This document shows positions 6,962 through 14,354 of a stretch of DNA of 14,354 bases, one piece after another. The notes beneath the pieces were generated by a model that saw only the letters and a list, made by a program, of their open reading frames with translations, was not told the origin of the DNA and did not search any database. The DNA comes from Thalassiosira profunda. Lineage: Eukaryota > Bacillariophyta > Thalassiosirophyceae > Thalassiosirales > Thalassiosiraceae. Location: positions 1 to 14,354 of the forward strand of contig JALLAP010000315.1 of assembly GCA_036939355.1 (NCBI GenBank), read 5' to 3'. Each line of letters starts with the position of its first letter. Within the stretch, counting starts at the first letter, position 1. Position numbers and translations under genes: made by a program.

Positions 6962-9136
6962 TTATCCTTCAAACATGCCCGCCCACTCGTTTGCATCCAC
7001 TGGGTCATTTCGTTTGCTCCAGATTTTGTTGAGTACACCTAATTGGCGGTCATACTCCAACTTCGTTTTGGTCGATACGTTGTCGGGTACAAACACACCG
7101 TATCTCAGCTGGAGGACAGTTCTTCCGCCTGTCGCTTCAATGATCTTGTTCAGTTCTCCGGCGGAAATGCCAACTTCGTCGCCCAAAGAAAGATACATCA
7201 GCTGAGGGGCGATATCCAGTAAACTCCGAACGTCGTTGCAACTCAGTTTGCGTGCGGTGGTGACAAATGATCTGAAATGAGGGCACCCTTCGAAAATCTT
7301 TCGGATCCCCCGCACTGAAAGTTGATGGTGAAAATCCAGATCGAGCTCCTGCAGGCCAGGGCACTTCCGAGCGATCAAGCCACACGTGTTGTCCGTAATC
7401 TCGTGTCTGTCCTTCTTATCCCGTGCCAGACGGAGAATACGTAGATTTGGCAAGTCGCCAAGCATGATCTTCAAATCTGCATCCATCAGCATGCTGCCAT
7501 ACAAATCAAGCTGCACCAGGTGCTTGCAGGGGGCAACAGCCTGTGCGATTGTCCGTCGGCACTTTGCTTGGTACCAAGGAATTCCCAAGAATGGAAGGCA
7601 CAGCACCTCCAAAGTATCTGTCTGATAGGAAATGATGTCATGAACGCTCTGGACGTCATCGAATCTCACGAATTCCAAACGAAGTTGCTTCAGACCGTGC
7701 AGTTCCTTCCAGACAGCAGTTTCAACGATGCCATGGAATCCAAAGAAGCTTTTCGATAGCCAGAATACAGTGTCCAAAGCCCCCTTCTTCGTTCTAAATA
7801 GCGACGATAGCTGCTTGGCAGAGAGCTTGACCGCGTCATCTTTGCCCATCTTCAAGAGATTGATTTGAAGATGCCTCAGATGGTCCATGTATTTTGTCCC
7901 GTACCGCAAGCCGGCGTCGAAATCCACCATCTTGGCGTCGTACTCAAGAGTGAGCCGATCAGAATCCCTCGACGGAAGCATCGAAAGGATGTTGCAGATC
8001 CTTCGGTGAGACCCACTCGCTGCCTTTTGACAAGCAGCCGAGCAGTAGAGCGCCAGGTTGCAGCCCGAGCATACCCGCAACTTGTATTGGCCATCGCCCA
8101 CCCCGCAGTGCTCGCAATTCTTAGGGGCCAAGTTTTTCTGTAGCTGTCGCTGCTGGGACCGTTCTGACCGCACCGTGCGCTCGTGGTTGCAGACACGTTT
8201 GTCCTCCCCCGGTTGCTCCCTGCTACTGGAGCTGGGAGCTGCCACTTCGCTTCGGGCGAGAGCATTTGGAAACGTCGCGGCATTGACACCCACCCCCTCT
8301 TCCTTCCCCTGTTGCAAGCCATTTACCCAAACGCCCTCGCATAGCGTTCTGCCCGCGGAGTTCTTCACTGTGCCCTTCCCGTGCCGATGATTCTCCACCC
8401 ATTCTCCCTCGTACACGTCCCCCCGAACCCACGTTTGGGACCCCCAGCCGTGCCGCAATCCATTCACAAACTCCCCCTCGTAGAAGGTCCCGGAACTACT
8501 CAGCGCCCCCCGGCCGTGTCTTAATCCACCCACATACTGCCCCTTATATTCAATGTCCGACGAGGTGAATGTTCCCTGCCCGTGCTCCTTCCCATCCTTC
8601 CATTCGCCGTTGTAGACTTCACCGCTTGCAAACTTCATTCTGCCCTGCCCATGTCGATTGCCTTCCTTGTACTCTCCCTCGTAAACGGCTCCGCCGGCGT
8701 GGGTGAGCGTCCCCTTCCCATGCATCTTGCCGCCCTTCCACTCGCCCTCGTACAAATTGCCATTGGCGAATCGAAAGGTCCCCCTTCCCTCCATCTTCCC
8801 CTCCGTCCACCCGCCATCGTAGACGTCACCGCTTGCCAACGTCATGGTTCCGTTGCCGTGGTGCAGGTCGTCCTTCCATTCGCCGTCGTAGACGTTGCCG
8901 CCCCCCCACTTTTGGATGCCCCTGCCGTGCCTCTTGCTGTCCTTGAGCTCGCCCTTGTACGTATCGCCGTTGGGAAAGGTGACGGTCCTAATTGCCGTCG
9001 ATCCCCCAGTCTTCTTTCCACTGGAGCTGCCTCCGTCGCCTTGTTCAATATCCGCGCCAACGTCGGAATTGGAGGGCGACGCGGAATTTCCTCGCGCTGC
9101 CTCGCCGCTCTGGACGGCGCCGGCGGATCTCGCCAT
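6962..9136 (-). CDS. MORN-repeat / MYND zinc finger / LRR protein, 724 aa
   Basis: The gene is intronless. The start is ATG at 9136-9134, giving MARSAGAVQ. The paralogue at 11329 also begins MARS, which supports this start over the GTG further upstream. Residues about 59-279 hold nine or ten MORN repeats (about 23 aa each, Y-x-G-E-W-x(5-6)-H-G-x-G), a motif associated with membrane or cytoskeletal scaffolding. Residues 341-381 form a MYND zinc finger: CEHC, CSGC, YCSAAC, then H and C (GSHRRIC), all metal ligands present. MYND fingers bind proline-rich partners. Residues about 425-660 are AMN1/FBXL-like LRRs. No membrane segment or catalytic domain is seen, so it is probably an adaptor or scaffold; the function is unknown. 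The MORN part is GC-rich and the LRR part noticeably less so. It is in inverted orientation relative to its paralogue across the receptor gene. Confidence 0.88.
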   Translation of the reverse strand: MARSAGAVQSGEAARGNSASPSNSDVGADIEQGDGGSSSGKKTGGSTAIRTVTFPNGDTYKGELKDSKRHGRGIQKWGGGNVYDGEWKDDLHHGNGTMTLASGDVYDGGWTEGKMEGRGTFRFANGNLYEGEWKGGKMHGKGTLTHAGGAVYEGEYKEGNRHGQGRMKFASGEVYNGEWKDGKEHGQGTFTSSDIEYKGQYVGGLRHGRGALSSSGTFYEGEFVNGLRHGWGSQTWVRGDVYEGEWVENHRHGKGTVKNSAGRTLCEGVWVNGLQQGKEEGVGVNAATFPNALARSEVAAPSSSSREQPGEDKRVCNHERTVRSERSQQRQLQKNLAPKNCEHCGVGDGQYKLRVCSGCNLALYCSAACQKAASGSHRRICNILSMLPSRDSDRLTLEYDAKMVDFDAGLRYGTKYMDHLRHLQINLLKMGKDDAVKLSAKQLSSLFRTKKGALDTVFWLSKSFFGFHGIVETAVWKELHGLKQLRLEFVRFDDVQSVHDIISYQTDTLEVLCLPFLGIPWYQAKCRRTIAQAVAPCKHLVQLDLYGSMLMDADLKIMLGDLPNLRILRLARDKKDRHEITDNTCGLIARKCPGLQELDLDFHHQLSVRGIRKIFEGCPHFRSFVTTARKLSCNDVRSLLDIAPQLMYLSLGDEVGISAGELNKIIEATGGRTVLQLRYGVFVPDNVSTKTKLEYDRQLGVLNKIWSKRNDPVDANEWAGMFEG
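8300..8962 (-). repeat. Internal MORN coding repeats (about 69-bp period)
   Basis: The MORN array appears in DNA as about ten tandem units of roughly 69 bp. The codons for Y-x-G-E-W and H-G-x-G recur each time, while the linker codons vary. One or two units are slightly shorter, for example the one reading EYKGQYVGGLRHGRG. Confidence 0.85.
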
Positions 9137-9556
9137 GACGCCCACTGTCCCCCGCAGCGCCCGCACACTCGGCGATGACGACTCGCCCTCGGCCGTGACG
9201 GGGCGGGCTGCGATGCCTCCCCTACCTCCGCGCTTCGTTGCTCCTCCCGGAACCTTTTTTGCTTCAGCTCACCCGCAACCCGCAGAGGTAGGCGAGGTAG
9301 GTAGGGAGCCTGTACGTACGTAAAATAGCTAACGATCGACCCGCTCAGCAGGCAGAGCCAGCAGCCAGCCAGCCAGCCGCCCGCCCTCAAGATGCACCAG
9401 CCCCTCTGCCTCTGTGTGGAGAGAACCTTGAGGGGTCGGCCGGAAAGGGGCAGGGCGACTTGCAACAGAGAACACAAGGGGGGCGGCACAGGGTTGGTGA
9501 TTGCAAATTGTTGACTGGAAGTCGCCCTGTGCAGAAATCTCTGCCCACACAACATA
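9137..9556. promoter_or_regulatory. Divergent promoter region (MORN-MYND-LRR gene / receptor gene)
   Basis: These 420 bp lie between two divergent start codons. They contain TACGTACGTA (9313-9322) and a short GCCA-type tandem repeat (about 9356-9378). A minus-strand reading frame crosses the region but shows no recognisable domain and continues out of frame into the MORN gene. I see no other gene here. Confidence 0.5.
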
Positions 9557-10635
9557 ATGGCCTGGTCTCTGACGCCGCCCTTCACCCAGGGCCAGCAAAT
9601 CTTCCTGGCCGTCGTCCCGAAAGTCACCGCGTCGCCCTCCATCGTCGCGAGCGTCTGCCTCGTCCACTACTTTCTGCGGCACTACCGCAAGCGGCTGCGA
9701 TGTCGTCGAGTGTACAACAACTTGATGCTCGGGATGGCGACGAACGATCTCATCTACGGGATCAAGACGTTCGTCTCGACGTGGCCGCTGCCGGAGGGCA
9801 CCGCGTGGGGGGCGGCGGGGACCACGCAAACTTGCACGGCTGCAGGTTTCTTTGGACAGGGGGCGAGTTTGGCCAGCGCGTTGTACAACGGGACGCTCAC
9901 TCTGTACTTCGTGCTGACGATCTATTATGGCTGGACGCGGACCAACTTCAAACGGCACAAATGGGACGTAGAGGTGGCGATCTTTCACGCCATTCCTCTG
10001 TCGATCGGATGGGGCACGGCCACGCCAGCCTGCCGTTGCAGCTCATGAATCCGATCGGGTGGACGTGCTGGCTGGGACCGTGGCCGTACGGATGCGAGGC
10101 GACCGGGCAATGCGAGCGGGGCGAGAATGCCAAGCTGTATCGATGGGCGTTCTTCCACGCCATACTCTGGGCAACATTTGCGTTCGTGATCGTTGGAATG
10201 GCAATGATTTACGCCAAGATTGCGAGGGAGGAGCAGAGGACGCAACAATACAGCGTGCGCGGGGCAGAGCAGCGGGCTGAACAACGGGGGAGTCAGCGCC
10301 AGTCCGGCACTACTAATGGCGACGAGGCTGATCCGGAAGAATCGTCCTCGCACCGGATTGGGGAGATCACGGGGCGCACGTCAAATGTCTCGGACAGCAG
10401 CCGCCAGGCGGCACGGTCGCGGGAGGCTCTGAGCCGTCGCTTCGCGTGGCAAGCATTCTTCTACATTCTGGCCTTCTTCCTGGCGTGGATATTCCCCATG
10501 GCCCAATTTGCCATCACAAACCGCCCCGGAGGGACGCTTTACTTTCCACTATTGGCCATGACGACAATCATCAATCCACTGCAGGGATTCTTTAACGCCC
10601 TCATTTACCTGAGACCGCGGTACGTGCGGTATCGG

Positions 10636-10684
<49 letters not shown>

Positions 10685-11028
10685 GGAATCGGGCGGAGAG
10701 GGCCTCGTCGGCACCAGATAGCAGCGCCAACTCGTCGCGCCATTCGCTGCAGCGCTTGATCTGGCGCCGGTTCAGCAATCTCGCCGAGGGCAGCAGTCAA
10801 CGGCCAACCGCGATGTCGCAGAACCTTCCCACGCGGTGGAGCGCCCTGGTGGCGGCCGTGAGCGTCCAGGACGACGCCACCTTCGAAAATGCGGACGATC
10901 TCGAGTACGAACGGGAGGTGGAGGAAGCTAATAAAGCGGGAAAAGAGGCCGTGCCGGAGGAGGCTTTGCCGAAGACGGCTGTCCGGGTAGAGACAGCGCC
11001 AAACGGTGGCAATGCCGCGAAGCAATGA
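9557..11028 (+). CDS. Seven-transmembrane GPCR-like receptor with polyQ tail, broken by a frameshift near 10024
   Basis: The ATG at 9557 (A at -3) opens a frame reading MAWSLTPPF. It encodes helices 1-4, including NLMLGMATNDLIYGI and a segment ending TLTLYFVLTIYYGW, and reaches a stop at 10046-10048. The rest of the protein lies in the -1-shifted frame up to 11028: SLPLQLMNPIGWTCW, helix 5 about 10150-10220, helix 6 about 10438-10515, and helix 7 with INPLQGFFNALIYLRPR. The two halves would join as GWGTA-TASLPLQL if one base were missing around 10019-10027. That would give about 490 aa with conserved extracellular cysteines. The architecture resembles the cAMP-receptor/secretin-like receptors of protists that signal through G proteins at the plasma membrane; the ligand is unknown. 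The third cytoplasmic loop is long and charged, and the C-tail carries 14 glutamines. The shift could be a sequencing error, a real null allele or an unrecognised intron. Confidence 0.75.
10639..10680 (+). repeat. CAG trinucleotide repeat encoding Q14
   Basis: One CAA (10639-10641) is followed by thirteen uninterrupted CAG codons. They encode 14 glutamines just after the seventh helix of the receptor (following RPRYVRYRK). Pure CAG runs are prone to length variation. Confidence 0.95.
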
Positions 11029-11328
11029 CACCGTAAATAGACACAGTATTAGGACCAGGATCGCCAAGATGTAGGCATGGCGGTTGCAACGGCCACGCAC
11101 TCATTGACGTTCACTATCCCGGATCTGCTCGCTCACCCACTCGAGGACGAACCGTACGTACGTAGGTACGTACGTACGTACGTACTCTTACTAGCCTTTG
11201 CTAGCCTCTCGAGCCGGCCCTCACTTCCCGCCGGCTGCCAAGTCTTGGCCGCCGCGCCCTCTAACCTCTTCGGCGGGCAGCCAATATCCCGGTCCTGCCG
11301 CGCTGGTGTCGGCGGTGGCGGTGAGGCC
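11029..11328 (+). promoter_or_regulatory. Upstream region of the second MORN-MYND-LRR gene
   Basis: This 300-bp gap follows the receptor gene and precedes the ATG at 11329. It holds the receptor's 3' end and the next gene's promoter, with a dense TACGTA block at 11153-11185. The coding frame of the gene stays open upstream to an ATG at 11077. That extension would translate the simple repeat as VRRYVRTYV and lacks any match in the paralogue, so it is treated as non-coding. Confidence 0.5.
11153..11185. repeat. (CGTA)n simple repeat, self-complementary
   Basis: Eight near-perfect CGTA units are interrupted once (GTAGGTAC). Each unit can pair with its neighbours, so the tract can fold on itself. 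It lies 144-176 bp upstream of the gene start. Shorter TACGTA blocks occur upstream of the SET gene (3641-3659) and between the divergent genes at 9313-9322. Confidence 0.9.
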
Positions 11329-13479
11329 ATGGCGAGGAGTCCCGTCGCCGCCTCCGAGCAAGGCAAATCCGCGTCGTCCATTGCCGGGGCTCAAAATTCC
11401 GATGGTGGCGAGGGCACCTGTACTGCACCACCATCGTTGGCCCTCAAAGCCGGTGACGGCAGCTCCAGTGGCATGAACAATGTCGGATCAGCAGAAATAA
11501 GGACCATCAAATGCCCGGGCGGCGACGTCTACGAGGGAGAGCTCAAGGAAGGCAAGCCGCACGGGAAAGGCGTCTATACGTTTGCTAGCGGTGCCGTCTA
11601 CGACGGCGAATTCAAGGATGGCGAAAAGCACGGGCGGGGGACGATGACGTGGGCTGACGGTCATGTCTACGAGGGAGAGTGGAAGGGCGACAGGCACGGC
11701 AGAGGCATCCAAAAGTGGATGAGCGGCGATGTCTACGATGGCGAATGGAAGCACAATAAAAAGCACGGCAAAGGCGTCTACAGATTCCCAAACGGCGAAG
11801 TCCTTGACGCAGAGTGGAAGGACGACAAGCTACACGGCAAGGGCGTTGCCAGTCACGGAGACAGCTCCTACGATGGAGAATGGACGGAGGGGAAAATGCA
11901 CGGGCGGGGGAAAATGACGTATCCGTCAGGAATTGTGTACGAGGGCGAGTGGAGGAACGGGAGTTGGCATGGGAAGGGGACCAAAATCTGGGCGAGCGGC
12001 AAAGTCTACGATGGCGAATGGAAAGAGGGGAAGAGGCATGGAAAGGGCGCCCAGACGTTCCCGTGCGGGAGCGTCTACGAGGGAGAGTGGGTGGAGGGGG
12101 AGCTACACGGCAAGGGCACCTTGAAATACCCCTCGGGTGAAATCTGCGAGGGGATTTGGACGGACGGGGAATACACGCCCAATGCTGACGACACCCTCAA
12201 CGAAGACGCCGATCCAAAGGCCGTTGATGGTCGGGGGCTTCTTGAGGGGCGCAAGCTGCGATCGAAGCGATCGCAGCAACGGCGGCTCGATGCGGGCAAG
12301 CATAATTGCGAGCACTGCGGCGTCGACGATTACCAATACAAATTGCGCGTGTGCTCGGGCTGCAACCTGACGCTCTACTGCTCGGCGGTTTGTCAAAAGG
12401 CCGGGAGTCGGTCTCATCGGCGAATCTGCGACATCGCATCACAACTCCCGTCGCGGGATGCGGATATGCTCGTTCTGAACTACGACAAAGACAAAATGGT
12501 GGATTTGGACGCAGGTCTTCGTTATGCAACGAAATACATGGAGAACCTGAAGCATCTGGAATTAGACACCACAAAAATGGACAAAGATGATGCAGTGAAG
12601 CTTTCTGCCAAGCAACTATCCTCTTCATTGAGGTCGAAGAAAGGGCTACTTGACTCATTTCTCTGGGTACAAAACTCGAGCAGCATCATTCAGGTGCCTG
12701 GCATAACCCAAAATGGCCAGGCTGTGTGGAAGGAACTGCATGGTCTGAAGCAGTTTCATCTGCCATTCATGAAATTCGATGAGGCTCAGCCCCTTTGCGA
12801 CATCATCGGCCAGCAAGAGGATACGCTGATGGTGCTTTGCCTGCCATTCTTGGGCATTGATTGGCGCAAAGCAAAGAATCGCCGGACGATTGCACAAGCT
12901 GTTGGCTCCTGCAAACATCTTGTGAAGTTGCATTTGGATGGATGCATGCTGATGGACTCGGATCTGAAGATCATGCTTCACGGCCTGCCCAATCTACGTG
13001 TCCTCGATCTGGCGCGGGACACTGACAACAGTCACGAATTCACAGACAACACGTGTGGCTTGATCGCGCGGAAATGCCCTGGCCTGCAAGAGCTCAGTCT
13101 CCACAACCACGATTATCTTTCAGTGCGGGGGATCCGCAAGATTTTCGATGGCTGTTCTCACCTTAGAGTGTTCTGCTGCACAACACGCAAATTGAGCAGT
13201 GTGGACGTCCAGAGCCTTCTGGACACTGCTCCTCAGCTGATGCTTCTTTCTTTGGGCAAAGACATGGTTGTTACAGACGAAGACGTGGACGAGATCATTG
13301 AGGCGACGGGAGGTAGAACTGTTCTCCACTTTCGCGGCGGTCATATTTGGATGCCTCACAATGTATCAGACAAGACGAGAGAGGTGTACGAGCATCAAAA
13401 GAGTTTCCTCGGCGGCATCTGGGCTTCACAGGCGGATCCGGAGGTTGCAAACGTGTGGGCTGGCATGTTGGAAGGATGA
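11329..13479 (+). CDS. MORN-repeat / MYND zinc finger / LRR protein, 716 aa (paralogue)
   Basis: The gene is intronless. The start is ATG at 11329 in an excellent context (GGCCATGG), giving MARSPVAAS, matching the MARS start of the inverted paralogue at 9136. A low-complexity Ser/Gly/Ala leader precedes nine full and one partial MORN repeats (about residues 65-283), with units such as VYDGEWKEGKRHGKG. The MYND finger lies at 327-367: CEHC, CSGC, YCSAVC, then SHRRIC, with all zinc ligands intact. AMN1/FBXL-like LRRs run from about 410 to 640, ending in VWAGMLEG. It is probably a soluble scaffold or adaptor; the cellular role is unknown. The same GC-rich MORN half and more A/T-rich LRR half is seen as in the paralogue. 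The LRR half appears closer to the truncated copy at 258-1394 (shared DIIGQQ, IDWRKAK, KHLVKL) than the 6962-9136 copy is. Its 3' end is 75 bp from the convergent hydrolase gene. Confidence 0.88.
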   Translation: MARSPVAASEQGKSASSIAGAQNSDGGEGTCTAPPSLALKAGDGSSSGMNNVGSAEIRTIKCPGGDVYEGELKEGKPHGKGVYTFASGAVYDGEFKDGEKHGRGTMTWADGHVYEGEWKGDRHGRGIQKWMSGDVYDGEWKHNKKHGKGVYRFPNGEVLDAEWKDDKLHGKGVASHGDSSYDGEWTEGKMHGRGKMTYPSGIVYEGEWRNGSWHGKGTKIWASGKVYDGEWKEGKRHGKGAQTFPCGSVYEGEWVEGELHGKGTLKYPSGEICEGIWTDGEYTPNADDTLNEDADPKAVDGRGLLEGRKLRSKRSQQRRLDAGKHNCEHCGVDDYQYKLRVCSGCNLTLYCSAVCQKAGSRSHRRICDIASQLPSRDADMLVLNYDKDKMVDLDAGLRYATKYMENLKHLELDTTKMDKDDAVKLSAKQLSSSLRSKKGLLDSFLWVQNSSSIIQVPGITQNGQAVWKELHGLKQFHLPFMKFDEAQPLCDIIGQQEDTLMVLCLPFLGIDWRKAKNRRTIAQAVGSCKHLVKLHLDGCMLMDSDLKIMLHGLPNLRVLDLARDTDNSHEFTDNTCGLIARKCPGLQELSLHNHDYLSVRGIRKIFDGCSHLRVFCCTTRKLSSVDVQSLLDTAPQLMLLSLGKDMVVTDEDVDEIIEATGGRTVLHFRGGHIWMPHNVSDKTREVYEHQKSFLGGIWASQADPEVANVWAGMLEG
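11524..12177 (+). repeat. Internal MORN coding repeats (about 69-bp period)
   Basis: Nine full tandem units and a partial tenth underlie the MORN array. The third unit is one codon shorter (YEGEWKGDRHGRG), a small in-frame deletion. The unit sequences differ enough from each other that recent expansion of the whole array is unlikely. Confidence 0.85.
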
Positions 13480-13554
13480 CCGGGAGGTGTGCGGAGGGAA
13501 GTGGTGGACAGGACGCCATCAAATGGAAGGATCGGCCTTGATTTGGCCACGTTA

Positions 13555-14354
13555 TTACTGTACAACAAAAGACGGGGCGTGGGCGTAACTGAAGACGTTG
13601 CCTTCCCGATAGAGCAGACTGGATCGCTTCATTGCGCGCTTGCCGCTCGAGATCAACTCTTCCAAGTCCTGCAGCAGCATTGCATTGAGGGAGAAGCCCG
13701 AATGCCTCATCCCTTTGATGTTTGTGTCAAGCCCCGTCATATCGATCACGTCCAAATCCAACCAGGCCCGAGTTTGAGTGCCACTTACACCGATGGGCCC
13801 CACTTTATTGAACAGCAGTCGGTTGGGAAAGGCCGTGCCGTCTCCACTCTTGCACTGCCGCTGTGCCTCCTCAGGGGAAAAATAGAGCTCACCAATACTG
13901 CGCCCAATCCTCTCCGCCAGCTCCCAATTCGTTTCCTCGCAAGTGAGAGTGGGCTTCATGTATTCTGGCCGTTCGTACCGATCGACGTGCGGAGCTACGC
14001 CGTTGAAAATGCTGGACCATTTCAGGGCTCTGTCGTTGCGGTCTCCGACCACCGTGATCGTTTTGCAAATGCGACGTATCGAGAGGAAGCCGCGATCGAC
14101 AAATGCCTTCACCGGGAAGTCTGCGTTCAGCATCGTGATGCTCTTGCACAGCATCTGATTGCCGTATTGCTGTCGCCTCCCTTCCTTGGGCCCTTCAGTT
14201 TCGTCAAACTCTGGGTCCAGCTGAAAGCACATTGAAACGTCGCTGCGCCCAACGCTCTCGCCCTTTTCGTTGTATTTGTCGCGGAACGCTCCTAGCAAAG
14301 TTTGCACGCCCATGGAATGAGTCAGAATGTGACAGCGGGTAATGCCCGCTGCTC
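13555..14354 (-). CDS. DUF900-like alpha/beta-hydrolase, C-terminal part (5' end off window)
   Basis: The minus-strand frame is open from the right window edge to the TAA at 13555-13557 (265 codons visible). An ATG at 14313-14311 is not the start: reading further upstream in frame gives GITRCHILTHSMGVQTLLG. Its THSMG matches the nucleophile elbow (S-H-S-M-G type) of alpha/beta-hydrolases, with the Ser codon at 14316-14314. Counting that motif Met as residue 1, TITVVGDRNDRAL (D91/D94) fits the acid position, written 'VYxSxxDRAL' in DUF900 proteins. MRHSGF (H204) fits the catalytic His, just before a helix reading LNAMLLQDLEELI. So a full Ser-Asp-His triad seems present. The reaction is probably ester or lipid hydrolysis; the substrate is unknown. 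The conserved end (GNVFSYAHAPSFVV) resembles stramenopile homologues as I recall them. N-terminus and localisation cannot be judged. The gene is convergent with the MORN-MYND-LRR gene. Confidence 0.75.
   Translation of the reverse strand, partial: AAGITRCHILTHSMGVQTLLGAFRDKYNEKGESVGRSDVSMCFQLDPEFDETEGPKEGRRQQYGNQMLCKSITMLNADFPVKAFVDRGFLSIRRICKTITVVGDRNDRALKWSSIFNGVAPHVDRYERPEYMKPTLTCEETNWELAERIGRSIGELYFSPEEAQRQCKSGDGTAFPNRLLFNKVGPIGVSGTQTRAWLDLDVIDMTGLDTNIKGMRHSGFSLNAMLLQDLEELISSGKRAMKRSSLLYREGNVFSYAHAPSFVVQ

Noticed and set aside
8300..8962. CRISPR-like or satellite array
   Set aside because: The roughly 69-bp periodicity is fully explained by MORN protein repeats in an intact frame.
3738..9136. 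A functional link between the SET domain and MYND finger genes, as in SMYD proteins
   Set aside because: They are separate genes with other genes between them. The SET protein is plastid-targeted and of the LSMT/SETD3 type, not SMYD.
8842..9642. 266-codon minus-strand open frame across the divergent promoter
   Set aside because: It is low complexity, overlaps the MORN array out of frame and shows no domain. The MORN frame is the real one.
9460..10023. The 5' part of the long plus-strand frame reaching 11028
   Set aside because: Helices 1-4 of the receptor are in the other frame from 9557. This upstream part is out of frame and has no membrane segments.
10016..10030. Programmed -1 ribosomal frameshift in the receptor
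   Set aside because: There is no X-XXY-YYZ slippery site and no obvious downstream pseudoknot. A missing base is simpler.
11077..11328. An N-terminal extension of the second MORN-MYND-LRR protein (ATG at 11077)
   Set aside because: It would translate the CGTA repeat and has no counterpart in the paralogue, whereas both paralogues share the MARS start in good Kozak context.
13489..14235. 248-codon plus-strand open frame
   Set aside because: It is antisense to the hydrolase, whose own frame carries the catalytic motifs; this one has none.
14334..14351. Inverted repeat CAGCGGG...CCCGCTG near the right edge
   Set aside because: It is short and lies inside the hydrolase coding sequence; it is probably incidental.

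Overview
The window looks like nuclear DNA of a diatom, most probably a centric diatom of the Thalassiosira type. This is inference from several signals. Short GT-AG introns (77-79 nt) restore conserved reading frames. A SET-domain protein starts with a signal peptide followed by FAPP, the 'ASAFAP' cleavage motif of complex red-lineage plastids. The cyclin, LRR, GPCR and MORN-MYND protein families resemble diatom ones as I remember them. TACGTA-rich blocks lie upstream of several genes. I see no rRNA, tRNA, CRISPR array or bacterial-type operon.

Layout. Positions 1-482 hold the minus-strand 3' end of a reverse-transcriptase retroelement, with a long hairpin and a 13-bp tandem repeat in its 3' tail. 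It abuts, at about 480-490, the 3' half of a MORN-MYND-LRR paralogue that keeps only its LRR part (to 1394, +). Convergent to it is an intronless LRR gene (1569-3422, -). That gene shares a divergent promoter with a plastid-targeted SET methyltransferase (3738-5379, +, one intron). Convergent to the SET gene is a cyclin (5446-6652, -, two clear introns and a possible third). Next come a degenerate 3' end of another MORN-MYND-LRR paralogue (about 6780-6961, -) and an intact MORN-MYND-LRR gene (6962-9136, -). A seven-helix GPCR-like receptor follows (9557-11028, +); its frame breaks near 10024. A second intact MORN-MYND-LRR gene (11329-13479, +) is followed by the convergent, right-truncated end of a DUF900-like alpha/beta-hydrolase (13555 to the window edge, -).

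The main theme is local expansion and decay of one three-module family: N-terminal MORN repeats, a central MYND zinc finger and C-terminal AMN1/FBXL-like leucine-rich repeats. Two intact copies lie in opposite orientation around the receptor gene, one copy is cut down to its LRR half beside a retroelement, and one is a relic tail. The MORN half is visibly GC-rich and the LRR half is more AT-rich, which suggests a module fusion. The other genes (SET, cyclin, receptor, hydrolase) appear functionally unrelated neighbours. I see no evidence that the window encodes a single coordinated system.
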